Of a DNA stretch of 64,000 nt, positions 22,734 to 34,884 are shown in pieces. The translations under genes were made by a program, and so were the position numbers. Where the stretch lies: NCBI GenBank assembly GCA_001414485.1, contig LLEY01000077.1, forward strand, positions 62,001 to 126,000, read 5' to 3'. Source of the stretch: Calycina herbarum (lineage: Eukaryota > Ascomycota > Leotiomycetes > Helotiales > Pezizellaceae). Positions within the stretch are counted from its first letter, which is position 1. Every line of letters begins with the position of its first letter. The notes beneath the pieces were generated by a model. It saw nothing but the letters and a program-made list of their open reading frames with translations. It was not told the origin of the DNA and did no database searches.

Positions 22734-23625
22734 TGTGGAAAGAAGGAAGAAAAGTCGAAGGATCGGCTCAAGGCCTTTGATAATTATTGCTGATCGACGA
22801 CATGTGGGTATGCAAGACAAGGGTTTGCTTGAATCGCAAAACGAATGATGCAATTGCAATTGCAATCGCAAAGATTTGTGCTCGTATGTTGAAGCTGGGA
22901 AGCTTGGAGGAAAAGTTGGCCACCGACGATTTCCCGGTCTTCAAGACCTTCGGAGCAAAACCTCCCGCATACTCTCTCAGACCAGCACAACACTTTGAGC
23001 GCTTTTAATGTTGTATTCCAAAGAAATGCGGTATCATTCAATTGACAGCGTTAAAACAATCTCTTTACACACCGAGGTAAAATGTACCGCCCTACCAGAC
23101 ATGGCTAAATAACCCCTCTCAAGTGATTGGTTGTCTTGTACTGGTATTGACTGGCTGGATGTGAAGATCAAGGGATAAGGTAGAGGTAGATGGAAAAGGG
23201 ATATTTGAGATCATTTCCCCATTCACCCACCATTTATTTGCACATCTCGACTTTTCCTCCGTCTTTCTTCGTCTTTCTTCGTCTTCTTCTCCGCGATTTC
23301 TTTCCCCTCCGTCTTCCAACTTCTTTACGATCGCAATACATCACCACCAACTCTCCAAATTTCACTCTACATAGAGTAACTTTCTTCATCGCTCCCAGAC
23401 TACTCCATATCTCTAACTCGGCGACTGCGTCCACCACGGAGTCGCAAATAGATTTGACTCTCAAATTTCATCCCATCGATATCTGAAGAATCGCATCGCA
23501 GGAAACGTCTGACATCTCGGCCCGCAACGCTCGTACAAGTACTTGCTCCCAAGGGGAACCTGGAACCCCGGAAAAACTAACCTCAAACGGCGCGCTGGGG
23601 CTCCGTCATCGCCTAGGCTGCTAGG
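22734..23625. promoter_or_regulatory. Divergent promoter region, phospholipase and EXO70
   Basis: The two genes start in opposite directions about 890 bp apart. The EXO70 side has a long CT-rich tract (23230-23330, TCTTCGTCTTTCTTCG-like), as common in fungal 5' leaders. No coding exon is supported. Confidence 0.5.
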
Positions 23626-25712
23626 ATGCCGTCGAGGCCGTCTGCAAAGGCTCCTCCGGGTGTGGAGTACGAGACATTGAGTGAATGGAGTACCTACAGG
23701 TTACATCAAAAGATGGCCATTTCTTTGGGTTCGAGGCAGGCTGTCGACGAGGAGGCTCGCGCAGAGGTTGAGGTCTTGAATTCACGACTCGAAAAGACCA
23801 GTCAATTAACCAAAAAGATTCAAGCATCGCTGGCCCGCCTGGAGTCCAGTGGGAAGAGCGTTCAGGATGCCGTCGGCCCCCTTTATGGCAACACCCAGAA
23901 GCTGCAAACTCTGGGGACAAGTCAGTATATACCGCTGCGCAGGAAGAGCATTTTCTAATAATATCCAGATATTGATCAGGTTCTCAATGCCATCGATCGG
24001 ATTCGACAACCCTCGGACATCAAGAGCAATGAGGAGGATATTATTCGGAAAGGGTGGGTATTCCTATGGCAGACGATGAAATCATCATTAACTGTTTTAA
24101 TAGTCCCGACAAGGCTGGCCTTTCAAACTTCCTAAGCTCCGTAAAGCGTGTCAATCAAGCACTTGCGCAAATGCAACAGACGAACCTTCGATCGAATCAG
24201 CAAACAGCGGCCGACCTTAGCAGATTACTCAAAGCCGGAAATGCACAATTGGAGGGGCACTTTCAAAGACTTTTACAAGAAGACTCTATCAAGGTGGAAC
24301 CATTACATTATATCACCAAGGGCAAACCATTTCCGATGCTATCCCAAGATAAAACAACTAGGCTGGGACTGATTAATTCATACATTGCTGGAACGGTACG
24401 ACAAAGTCGTGGAGACTCTCCCATCTTACAGGCGTATGCGAATGTCAGAGGGCCATATCTTTCCGACACATTACAAAATCTAGCCTCCGCTTCCGTCAAT
24501 ACAGCGAGGAAGAAGACGCCCGACGCTGTTTATCGACAGGGCACGAATGGACTGGCAACATATGCAAAGGGAATGGAGGGGGCTTTTCTTGCCGAATACG
24601 ATAACATATGTGCACTTTTCTCGAGGGACGAATGGGGAAGGGTTTTCAATTTGACTTGTCAAGGAGCCATTTCGGAACTAGCTAGGACAATCAGGGAGCT
24701 TAACACTCATATCAAAAACAATCTCACCACAGATTGCTTTCTGGCCTATGAAATAGTCGAGGTTATCTCAAGCTTGTCTCAGGATCTAGAAAGCAGAACC
24801 GGGGAATTGAAGCCCTCTTTTTCAGCTGCTCTCAAACCGGTGCGGGAGACGGCAAAGGCGTCACTCGGCGAATTGCTTGAAGATACAAGACGACGAGTAA
24901 GCGCCCTACCAGGAATTCCACCAGATGGAGCTGCTTTGCAGATAACATCCGAAACAATGGCAAGATTGCAAAACATGGTCGAATTTCTACGTCCAATATC
25001 GAGTATTATGATATCCCTCGGCGATGGCGGATGGCGGTCCAATAATTCAGCCAACACCTCTTCGGATCAAATACCCAGCCTAAATTCCTTTGATGTCGGT
25101 GCAGATGGAAAACAGTTATTTGCAAAGTACAGTATCGACACCATAGATACACTTCTCAACTCCCTCGACACCAAGGCCAAACCATTACTCAAAGGCAAAC
25201 CCGTACTAGGAGTTTTCCTTGCCAACAACGCCACAGTCGTCGACCGACTGGTGAGAGGCTCAGATCTCCAACCTCTCTTGTCAAATCGCATGGCCATAAT
25301 AGACAGCCATCGAAACAAAGCCCTCAAACTCTACACCGCAGCATGGCGAGAACCGTCCACCTACCTCTTGGACGTACAATACACCAACCGAGGTTCTCAA
25401 CGTCCACCTTCTGGATCCGCTGCTGCCATCGACTCAGCAGCCATTCTCAAGGGCTTATCAAGTAAAGACAAGGACTCGGTCAAAGAGAAATTCCGACTCT
25501 TCAACGCCAGTTTCGATGACCTTGTTCAAAAACACAAGAGTCTCAATATGGAACGAGAGGTTCGAGAGACGACGGGACGAGAAATTCAACAGATGATTGA
25601 GCCGCTTTACTGTCGATTCTGGGATCGGTATCATGAGGTTGATAAGGGGAGGGGGAAGTATGTTAAATATGATAAAGCAAGTATCTCGGCGGTATTTCTC
25701 GGCTTATCTTGA
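23626..25712 (+). CDS. EXO70: Exocyst complex component EXO70
   Basis: Three exons (23626-23920, 23969-24053, 24104-25712) encode 662 residues, close to the length of fungal Exo70. The N-terminus forms a coiled coil ([20 protein letters not shown]); the junctions give [19 protein letters not shown] and [20 protein letters not shown], both typical of the family. The helical-bundle body includes [15 protein letters not shown] and, near the end, ERDSV-like [20 protein letters not shown] and the basic [13 protein letters not shown] stretch of the phosphoinositide-binding C-terminus. Exo70 marks exocytic sites at the plasma membrane through PI(4,5)P2 and Rho GTPases and tethers secretory vesicles. 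No defect seen. Confidence 0.93.
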
Positions 25713-27777
25713 TTTTGGCTGGGGAGCTGGAGTTTGAGAAGGGGATAGATATGTTAGTGTATGAGAAGTGTGATATATAGGAGGGAGGCTTTCTTCTTTT
25801 TTTTTGCTGTTTGTTGAGATAAGAGATTGAGGGGAAGTCAGCGGGATGATCAAGATACCAAAGCATGGCGTTTAGTTTTTTCTTTCCTCTTTTAGTCGGA
25901 TGAGAAATTTGATACAGTACATACATACCTTGTTTCTTTCTGGATACATACCTTGTCTTTTTAGTTTCTTGGCTTGGATACTTGCATACTGCCTGTACAG
26001 TAGGGCTGAGAGATGACATGCATATTTCGATGCTTTACAGTATTCACTTTCCTATCTTGGGGATGTGGTGTCAGATCTCACGCTCTGGGTTCATTTTTAT
26101 TCGCGGTACTTTACGAGTTGAGGATGCTCGGGATTTGAGTGGAGCTGAAGCTTACGAGTACTCTGCATATTTTATATTGATCTGTCGTCAGCGTTTCACG
26201 CATGTATTGTGCTGAAGCTCATCTTTTGGGATATAATACGTCGAGGTTTACGAATTGCCGTGCTTATTTTTATTTGATTGGGAGAGGTATGGGTATGGTG
26301 GTAGAAAGTCTATTGGTTCAAGTATTTCGGCACGTCAACACTTCAAAACTCCCCGCTTCTCCTGTTTGTCGAGTTCTACGAGTTTTAGTGTTTACGGTGG
26401 CTGGGGTTTGGGTAGATTATGCCACTCGGGTGTAATATTTTATGGTAAGCAGTACCTTGTTAGATCTTACCTGGTAGGTACACTTTGGCTTTCAGGGGAA
26501 AGGGAGTCGAGACCAATGATCTATGATGGGGGGAGGAAGAAATGTCTACTATAATTTTCTCAGTTATTACTCACTCGTCTTACGACTTTCACTTTCGGGA
26601 ATTTGTTTGAGTGAAATCACAGCAACCTCTTTTCTCTTGCAGCTCAACGCCTGTATTCTCATTGAAGTTAAGGGATGGGAAATGTGATGATTAAAATTCG
26701 TCGTTGATTTTATAAAATTATACGAGTGGATTGGAGTAATTGAATGAAGATATGATATTTACATGAAGATTTTAAAGAGTTAACCTTGTACAGGGGTGTT
26801 TTTTATTATTCTAGAATGTTTAGAAAAACATCAGTCCTGAATCTCACTTAAATCCGTTGTATACTTACTCGATTTTAATAGTTACCCGAAAAGACTCAAG
26901 TATTTAGAATAAAACATAAAACTTACCGGAAGGCTTAAGAATATCGTAATTATATTCAATTTATTCGATGTATTCCAGCACAATGCCATTCAACAGAAAT
27001 AGTTCAGCTGTACCGTAAAGTAGGCCACTCCCCCCTTTTCGCTACCTTGGCTTGGAGAGGGACTTCACGGCTTGACGCTCAAAACAATGTCTCTTTCAAT
27101 CATCCACAACATCTTCTCATCACCCCACACTTCTCCAACGATCATACCACTAACATCCCACATCCCACTCAAAAGATGACGCTCCACCCTCCACTGTAAC
27201 ACAATCTGGCCAACCGAGGTTAAGAAAAAGCCGAAGCCAAAAAAGCTTGTACAACAATCAGTCAAATTAATCAAGAAGTTCCTGTCTGCAAGATCCCGAT
27301 TAAAGATTCATTTAAATCCTATCAAAAATACGAATCCAATATCCAATACCTAGGCATCCATCCGCCTATCCCTCCCATTTCCCATCCCAATCCAAGACCC
27401 AAGATTCCCATCCAGCACATTCCCATGCTGTGAAACCCCCCAAGAAATAAAACTCCAGCCAATAACAAATCCCAATTCCGGGTATGCAGCAGAAGAACCA
27501 AAAAAGGTCCGATATCCCCTAATACAGTTTGAAGAAAAAATGAAAAGAATCCAAGGCAAATCCTAACAAATTCGCATCGGGCGTCAAAATGTGCGCCCAA
27601 AACAGCAAAAAGCAAAAAAGATTACGCCTCCCCCAGGAAATTCCCGCCAACGGGGCGATGGGAAAAAGCAAAAGTTACTCCGTCGGAAGATCCAGCCTAG
27701 CCCAATAAAACGAGGCGTTGGAGTGAGACCATCGCGGGGTGAAGATACGAATACAAGTGATGGGGATGTTTGCAAGA
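25713..27777. other. Gene-poor region, left part
   Basis: Downstream of EXO70. AT-rich around 26700-27000. Minus-strand open frames at 27065-27274 and 27350-27559 read like protein in places (for example RVERHLLSGMWDVSGMIVGE) but have no start, no splice partner and no family; they could be 3' sequence of the small ORF to the right. Confidence 0.4.
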
Positions 27778-27897
27778 TTACAAGCAATTTGGTACATCAC
27801 ACCAACCGCAGGATTCATGGTCTTCTTCTTGATATTCGTCACGACAGCACTGGACGCAGCAGTGGTTGACGAGAGGCTTTGGTGTTGTGACGGCCAT
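27778..27897 (-). CDS. Possible small cysteine-rich protein (39 codons)
   Basis: An ATG in a good fungal context (CAAAATGGCC) at 27897 follows a C/A-rich leader of the kind seen before real genes here. The peptide starts MAVTTPKPLVNHCCVQCC and contains ESCGWCDVPNC before a TAA at 27778: eight cysteines in 39 residues, arranged CC-x2-CC and C-x2-C, suggestive of metal binding or disulfides. There is no signal peptide, so a secreted effector is unlikely in this form. A downstream intron could extend it. Family unknown, and a chance ORF is possible. Confidence 0.3.
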   Translation of the reverse strand: MAVTTPKPLVNHCCVQCCRDEYQEEDHESCGWCDVPNCL

Positions 27898-29264
27898 TTT
27901 GTGGTGTGTGAGGAGGTGGTTTCTTGTAGATGGTTGGTAGAGGTTTTGGTTGTAGTTTGAGGCGAATCTTTCTTTGTGAATAGATTTGGGCGACTATTTG
28001 TGGGTGGTGATAGGTGGTTGGAAAGTTGACGTAACGATGCTTATGAAGGATGAGGGTATTGTTCGACGGTAGGAGTTTTGATTGGTTGGGTTTTCTTGAG
28101 AAGGAACCCAGTAATGAAAGATAGATGGAATGATTTTGAAGTAAGATGGAGTGTGATTGGGATGCTGTTGATGGGAAGTAAAGGATTTTTTGAGTTTGAA
28201 GGAAGAAGGGGGGCCGAGTTTATATGTTGTTGGTCTCATAGCCAGGGGTGTTGCCAAACCCGAACAACCGGGCACAGATATACTCTCCAAAAAAGAACAA
28301 CTATGAAATCAGGTGGCCATACCCCACTCTGATTGACCCTTATTATTTAATGATGCCAATCAATAAAACATGCTGCGGACTCCTCATAGCTGATCTCACC
28401 AGGCGATCTGTACGCACATATGCACAGCCATTAGCAATCTGCAGGACTACGGCGGTGTACGAGGATGCAAACAAAGAAAAAGTGAGGCTTCCCAAGTTCC
28501 TTTCGGCTGCTTAGGGGGTCAGAAGGGTTCACGATAATAGAATTGCCTGATTATTTTTGGTTCGCTATTGGAGAAACCCAGGACTTACCCCACGCAGGCT
28601 TCGGGCCATTGGAGAACGTGCAAGATGCTCACCTGAGAGCAGAGAGGGAAAGCGATACGTCAGAAATGGGTAAGAGAGAGTCTGTTGGTGGCTCATAAAA
28701 CATTGGAAACAGAAGAGGCCCTGATTGATGGAACCCACGTAATAAAGATAGCCATAAGAGCCTAAGAGGGCAAGGCAAGCCAAAGCACATGTTGGTGGAT
28801 TTGGGAAATTTGGGAACCGACAACCGTCGTCTCTAAAAGTGATAAGTGATTGGGGGTGATTGGAGCACATCAGTGGAGAGAGAGGGGAGACATTTTAATT
28901 GGCTCAAGGTCGATGCGGAAGAGAGAGGGACCGCCCACGCAAACTTAACGGGATCTGCACCTGCAGCTTACAGCTTGCTTGATTTGTGGGGATGCGTTGC
29001 CTCAGCTCAGCTCATGCCCGTCTCCAGATATATAAAAATATTGGTAAGCATAATGTGCCTGTGGCTCTCAAGAAGCACCGCATTGGTGCTCAGCATATAA
29101 TGTATCATCATGGGTTGGAAAGAGCTGGAAATCAGAGCGATGACGAAGAGAAGAGGGGAACCAGAGACGTGTTTACGCCCGAAGCAGAGCAATATCAATA
29201 TTGTACAATCCCTGGATATCATTGCGCCCGGCATCGTCCGCAGAAGCAAGAGAAGAGGAAACCA

Positions 29265-29325
29265 TCCAAACCAATCCAAACCAATCCAAACCAATCCAAA
29301 CCAATCCAAACCAATCCAAACCAGC
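29265..29325. repeat. 10-bp minisatellite (AAACCAATCC), about six units
   Basis: Near-perfect head-to-tail AAACCAATCC units, without spacers, so it is not a CRISPR array. Slight unit variation appears only at the ends. Probably replication slippage. Confidence 0.85.
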
Positions 29326-29539
29326 AAGTACGCAAGGCTCGTAAGGCTCGTGACCACAGGCTGCTACACAAACCTTAGACCCCTGAGTTCCGTTACCTAT
29401 CCCAAGTGCAATTTGGCGACCTGTGGTGTTCTCTTGGAGGAGAGAATGGTGGGTGCCGCACTGCCGTCAATGCCGGTGTGGTACAAATTTTACCTTGATG
29501 GTTAGAGACATTCAAGATTCGAGGGGCTTCCTTCTTGCG

Positions 29540-29580
29540 TTCTCTCCTCTGGTCTTCCTCTGGTCTTCCTCTGGTCTTCC
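29540..29580. repeat. 12-bp tandem repeat (CTCTGGTCTTCC), three to four units
   Basis: CTCTGGTCTTCC occurs three times in perfect tandem, with a partial unit before it. No coding context. Confidence 0.75.
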
Positions 29581-31069
29581 ACTCTCATGTCATCTTGAAA
29601 ACCGCTACTCCGGCGTCACTCCCACTCCCCACACCCACCAATGAGTCAGAAGTGTGCTATCACCACTCCAAGACTGCTTTAATTCCCTCAACCCATCTGG
29701 AAGACTCGGAATTTGTTGTTTACCCCTCTTTCCCCTTCCCCTTCCGTGGCCCTCGTCTTCGTATGGCTTCTTTCAATGTTCTCTGCGTCAAAGTTGTGAT
29801 TGCATGAGAGATGCAGCGTAACCTCACAAGGCCGCGGCATGAGCTGCTACTGCATGTCTGGATGATGATAACAGTCTGACTAACTGGCTAAGTGTAGTTG
29901 TTCCTTGGAAAACGTCTTTCTTGGATCACTTGCCGCGCTATGCAACAAAATTCCTCACCCGACCAATGTCGTGGTGCAGCGTAGCCTCCATTCTCACCAG
30001 GTTAGACCTTAGGATAACGCAATCGCCGTGGGGTATTTTCGTCCATAAGCAACTGGCTGCATCTTCCAGCATGATGCGAGCAGAATAACGAGGAGGGTAA
30101 TAGCGGGCACGCGGATCTCGACGATGCCTTTGAATGCTCATGTTTCGTTACTCATCCGGCTTTCCGCGGCAATAAGGAGCCAAGAGGGAACACTTTTCCG
30201 ACTTCCCATGAATCTTGAATTCTTTTCCAAGTCCCAACTTCAGGTCGTCTCTACGTTTCAAGTCGTCTCAGCCGCCACGTGGGACCTATCATTTTTGTCA
30301 GATCTTCCTTCTCCCACTGTTTTCATGGCGATCTTCGGGGGAGTTTGTTGGGATTCGGAGGGAGATCTTCCAGGGATTGCAGAGTGAAAATGGCTTGACA
30401 TGTGGTCGTAGAGGGGGGGGGCCCTGGCCAGTATTTCTCTAGATGACATCAGTATTTGCAAAAGTGGGTAGAGGGTACGTTACTTCTCCACGATAACCCC
30501 CCTGAGCTCCAAATTATTTTCATGGGCTCCTCCATGGCCTCTATCGTCGAGTTGCTCTTTCCCTAACCTGTTCGTTTGTAACACCGCTCTTCATCATGTA
30601 TCACCTCTTACAGTAGCAAGGTGGAAGAAGACAAGGCGGACATTGCCAATTCGTGGAGCGCCAGTAGTATGAATTAAATGTAGATCTCCATGGATAGGCA
30701 GTGTTGGTGTTGTGTTTTTGTTCTTGAGCGAGCAACGATCAGCGATGAATTGACGACTCGTGAAGTTTTCGTAAGGCGGGTCGCGTGTCTGAAACTTAGT
30801 GCAAAGTCAAAAAATGAGGAGAGATGAGAGCAGCTGAAGAGCTATTCATTTCATACGGTCACTGCCGAAGCTAGTGGAAGCGAGGTTCTCGACGCGATTG
30901 AAGGGTTGAGCCTTTTGAGTTCCTTTTCCAGTTTGTCCAGTCCTTGAGCACTTCCTTCTCGGTTTCTGAGGAGCTTTTGGCCGATTCCCGAGTGACCAGC
31001 CGTTGTTCTAACGTTCCGGTATTCTACGTTGAGCTGCTTTGAAACTCATTGCTCCAAACATCTGGGTTA

Positions 31070-31160
31070 CAAGACCCAAATTGTTCCAAGCTTTTAGGGT
31101 AATTTGCTTGAATCACCTACAGAGTTAGGACAATGAGGCTGCTAGGGCAATACAGGAATT
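31070..31160. mobile_element. MITE remnant (family A)
   Basis: It shows AATTGTTCCAAGCTTTTAGG and GAGTTAGGACAATGAG followed by GCTAGGGCAATACAGG, the family order. Neither terminal GCGGCAGT repeat is intact. Confidence 0.45.
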
Positions 31161-31189
31161 ACCGAGATGGACAACACCGCAGCCTTGTA

Positions 31190-31420
31190 TGGAAGTACTC
31201 TGGGCAAGCACGGGTCGAGCAGGTGACATCCAGGGGGAAGGAGCGAACCGTCGAGTTTGAGGCGGGTTGTTGCGACGAGAGGTCGTCAAGGTCGCTCCTT
31301 CCCTGACTTCGTTCCTCGACACACCACCTCGGAACTCGCTCCTTCCCTAAGTACTGACCTTAACCGAGTCGACCCACCTTGAACCAGAGCAAGTAGCGAG
31401 AAGGGAAGGCACGACCCTCC
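31190..31420. repeat. LTR-like fragments related to the 51-kb repeat
   Basis: Twice on the minus strand AGGGAAGGAGCGA occurs, near GTCGAGG and GACGACC blocks that resemble the repeat pair at 51068 and 53068 (GGAAGGAGCCACCTCG, GGAAGGAGCGACTTGGG). No boundaries could be set. Confidence 0.35.
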
Positions 31421-32324
31421 GTTGGTGCAGAGTATAAACCCCCTCCCCATCCCCATAATACGTTTTCTTGGCGTCGAAAACGAATCGGGGGAGGAGGGAG
31501 GTGGGTTTATTTTGAAGAAGGCTCAACCCCCAACGAAATTTCTCAAACTGTGGTTGAGCACTTGCCTCTTTAATCGTGGATGTACTGCTGTGCGGTTTAC
31601 CTGCGAGTATAATCTGTGAGCTCTAAGCAGTGATAGTCTTGTAAGATCTTACCTTAGTCGGGCAAGTCGATTGCGCCAGCTTGCAAGCTCCTACAAGTTT
31701 GGGTACCTTTGCTGTTCACGCACCTCCATTTTTTCGTGCTTTCCGCATCGTAATCCAGCTTAAGTCGTTCAGTTTTTGCAACCCGGACTTCTTCTCCCAT
31801 GACATTGAGGCTGCCATGAAATCCCAGTATGCTATCAGATTTTAATCAAGCTCTTCAATCTTCTATGTCGACTTTTGTTCTCAAAATTATGCGCTCGTCT
31901 AGTATTTGCTAACTTTCTTGAATGCAACCTCTATTGCTTGGCTGAGATAGTCCCCATTACCTGTTTATCTCTTAATTTTGTTAATTTTTCATCTCTTACT
32001 CGTTCTGGAAATAGTTCTCGGAATACCGCACTGGTCAACAAAACCGGCAGTAGATAGCTACCGCTATTCAAATTTCTTATCAACAATTTGAGTGGGAACA
32101 TTTTGTATTATTGACCTAGGTTTTCTGAGTGAATCTGAAACAGAGATTTCCAATTGTCCAGACTTTGAGTTGTGCTAGCAAGCTAGATAAACGAGAGCTG
32201 TCATTCGATGTTTCTCCTTCCCTCCATTCAGACGCTGTAACGGCCTTCTTTCAATCTGAATGATAGATTTTATGATAGCAGTTCGATTCTAAGATTACCT
32301 TCAATGGTTATGCTGCTGGCTGGT

Positions 32325-32549
32325 CTCGCAATGGACATGAAAAGCGGAAGTAAATACTTCAGGTTCGTACCTGCCTTTCTCTCTTGTTGTTCCAGTCCTC
32401 TAGGGCAATTCATATAAATTGTTCTAACCACTTTGAATAATTTGAAATTATCCTAGATAGTTGGGACAATGAACTTTAATTGTCCCGGAAAGTTAGAACA
32501 ACGAGAAGTATGGAGGGTTTTTACTGCCGCTTTTATTGTCCATCGCGAG
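32325..32549. mobile_element. Fold-back MITE copy (family A), complete
   Basis: 225 bp flanked on both sides by CTGGT (32320-32324 and 32550-32554), a perfect 5-bp target duplication. The ends are CTCGCAATGGACATGAAAAG at the left and its inverse (CTTTTATTGTCCATCGCGAG) at the right, followed inward by GGTTCGTACCTGCC and CTTGTTGTTCC arms. It lies about 210 bp upstream of the glycosyltransferase pseudogene start, in its promoter. Confidence 0.88.
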
Positions 32550-32758
32550 CTGGTGATTAGTGGAGCTGTCAAAAATCATAATATTCACCTCCTTACCTAC
32601 TATCTTCCAAGAACCTTCACTTACTCATCTTTGCATTCACCAGCCCAAGCTTAATATTACGTCACAGGATCTCAGAGTAGGCAACTTCTGACACATCCAA
32701 CATACACCAAGAATAACTACACTTCACTCTCATCAATCATCCTTCCACTCCTTCAACA

Positions 32759-34628
32759 ATGGAACCTCTCACGAAGCCACTTATACTCCTAGCATGCCCT
32801 CCATTATGGCCACACCTAGCCAAGGTACGCATCATCGCCAAAGACCTCGTCGCCAAAGGCTACAAAGCCACGATGGTCGGTGTTGAGCGCTATCGTCCCA
32901 TGATCGAAGGGGAAATCGGAGCCACTTTCTTACCCATTACATTCGGTGGAGACTGGTCTGACAAGGACCTTGGACCTTCAGGAAAGTTTGGTAAACGATG
33001 CGAGTTTCCACCTGGACCAGAGCAGTTTGCTTATGATAGTAAGCAACCTTTCCCCTTGTTGGCTTTTGGGACTCCTGGTTATGAGCAAGATGATTCACTG
33101 CTCTCGGTCCTTGATCAGCAGGAGTTTATTAATTAAGATATTGTGTAATATTCGTGAATATGTAAGAGAGCTGGGCATTGCTCTGCGTATACACCTACTT
33201 TGTTTCGATTGTGCGAAATAGCTAGGACAATGAAGTTTATTCTCCGAGAATGTTTAGAAGATCTGAGAAGTCGACTTCCCGATTCTTCCAAACGTTCACG
33301 GAGAATGAATTTCATTGTCTTGAAATATCTGAGATAACAGAGGGATGGGGGTGCACGGAGAGCAAAGCTCGGGATTCTTACTCAGACTACTTTTACTGTT
33401 CATACAGTGGAACTGGAACAAGCCAAGCTTATGCAGATTTTTTGCAGTGGAAGAAATATTCGTCAAGTCCATCTATGAACAACACGTCGCCCTCCAAAAT
33501 GGAATCAAAAAACTTTCTGAAAAGTTCCCCGAAAAAAAGATTGTGGTGTTAGCCGAATCACTCTACATGGGCGCCATTCCAATGGGCCAGAAGGATGAAA
33601 CATTGCTACCACATTATATTAAACCATCAGGAGGAACAATCGGACTCGGACTTCTTCCAGTCTCACTCTCAGCCAAGAATCTAGCACCTCACGACCGCAA
33701 CCAATACCTTCCAATTTTGCCAATCACTCAAACAGAACAAGAGGAACAAGAGAAAAAGAAGCACGGCAATTTGAAAGTACTACTGCAAAAGGCAAACAAA
33801 CGATTCGCAAAGGTTATGGAGGACCTTGGCGTCAAAACTCCGTTTGGATTCTTTCTCGATGAGGTATACAATGCCCCGAACCCATTCCATCAGCCGAATA
33901 TCCTCTGGATCCCAAAACCAACATTCAATTCGCCGGCGGTCTCCCAAAAGAAAGTCTTGATACATCCTCGATTGAATTTCCGAATTGGTGGGAAGATGTA
34001 AGCCAGATTCTTGTACTTTTCCTCCGCTATAGCCGCAGAGAAGTGACCAAAATTCTCACTTTTGCGAGACTTAGACTGACTTCTACTGAAAAATAGATGA
34101 CTGACCCAGAGAAAACAAAGGGAAAGAAAATAATTGCTGTCTCGTAAGGATCCCACGCTTTTGACCACCGACAGCTCATAGTTCCAACCATCCACGCTTT
34201 CGAAGACCGTTCTGATGTCCTCGTCATTGTTGCCCTCGGCAAAAAAGGAGATACACTTAAAAAAACAAGACATCCCACCAAATGTCCTTGTCGCAGATTG
34301 GATTCCGTTCGATGCGCTTCTTCCACACGTTGATGTCTTCGTTACAAACGGTGGTTACGGTGCCTATCTTCACGCTATCTCGAATGGCACCCCGTTGGTA
34401 GTTGGTGGTGATGGCGAGGATAAACCCGAGGTGCCTGCTCGAGCCGAGTATGCAGGAATGGGCATCAACTTGAAGACTGGTACACCTACCATCGAGGCTA
34501 TTAGGAATGCCGTAAATAAGGTTTTGGGTGATGAGAAATACAAGAATCGATGCAAGGAGCTTCAACAGGAGCAAGCCAATACTGATGCGCTGGGATTCTT
34601 GAGTGGGGTCGTTCAAGAGATGGCCTAG
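32759..34628 (+). pseudogene. UDP-glycosyltransferase (GT1-like) pseudogene
   Basis: The exons 32759-33038, 33448-33997 and 34097-34628 together resemble a fungal UGT. The N-terminus has PLILLACPPLWPHLAKVRII. The C-terminal UDP-sugar signature is present (ADWIPFDALLPHVDVFVTNG, GGYGAYLHAISNGTPLVVGG, DKPEVPARAEYAGMGINLK). Three lesions break it: a one-base loss near 33925 (after IPKPTF), a TAA at 34145 where the frame needs Gln (a CAA-to-TAA change, RIP-like), and one extra A in the A-run at 34259-34265. The rest is well preserved, so inactivation looks recent. The first intron is 409 bp and contains a fold-back sequence. Sequencing error could explain the two indels but not the nonsense change as easily. 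Confidence 0.85.
33226..33319. repeat. Fold-back inverted repeat inside the glycosyltransferase intron
   Basis: GACAATGAAGTTTATTCTCC at the left is mirrored by GAGAATGAATTTCATTGTC at the right; the imperfect pairing continues inward for about 40 bases per arm, leaving almost no loop. This would form a long hairpin in the pre-mRNA. Confidence 0.7.
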
Positions 34629-34884
34629 TCTCAGGAAACATGTCCCAAGAAGATAGCTCCACGATGATACCCCTCAAACCTAGCCTCACCTAGACTAGTA
34701 GATCGATGCTTTTTACAATTGAGCTGCATTCCACGGAGCTTAGTAGGTTATTGCCGAATTACTGAATTGTGAGAGTATTGAGAGTGTGGCTTGCCTTACA
34801 GTTGTTTCTAACAACCCCTCCTCTAAGAACTCGCTTAATTTCAAATTTCAAATTCGGGTAAGGCACCTTAGATATTACGACCCC

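Larger units (their letters stand above)
27898..32758. other. Gene-poor region, right part
   Basis: Almost 5 kb without a credible gene. It contains a 10-bp minisatellite at 29265-29325, a 12-bp repeat near 29540-29580, a MITE remnant near 31070-31160, LTR-like fragments at 31190-31420 and a complete MITE at 32325-32549. Open frames are short, overlapping and lack family features. Confidence 0.5.

Noticed and set aside
22734..22871. Upstream ATG of the phospholipase frame at 22871
   Set aside because: The extra 46 residues would precede and mask the arginine-rich mitochondrial presequence that starts cleanly at 22733.
27584..27960. Plus-strand frame with hydrophobic stretch (GFMVFFLIFVTTALD)
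   Set aside because: It is antisense to the leader and body of the small cysteine-rich ORF, and its C-terminal part is valine-rich low complexity.
29265..29325. Regular short repeats resembling a CRISPR array
   Set aside because: Units are contiguous without spacers and the genome is eukaryotic; it is a minisatellite.
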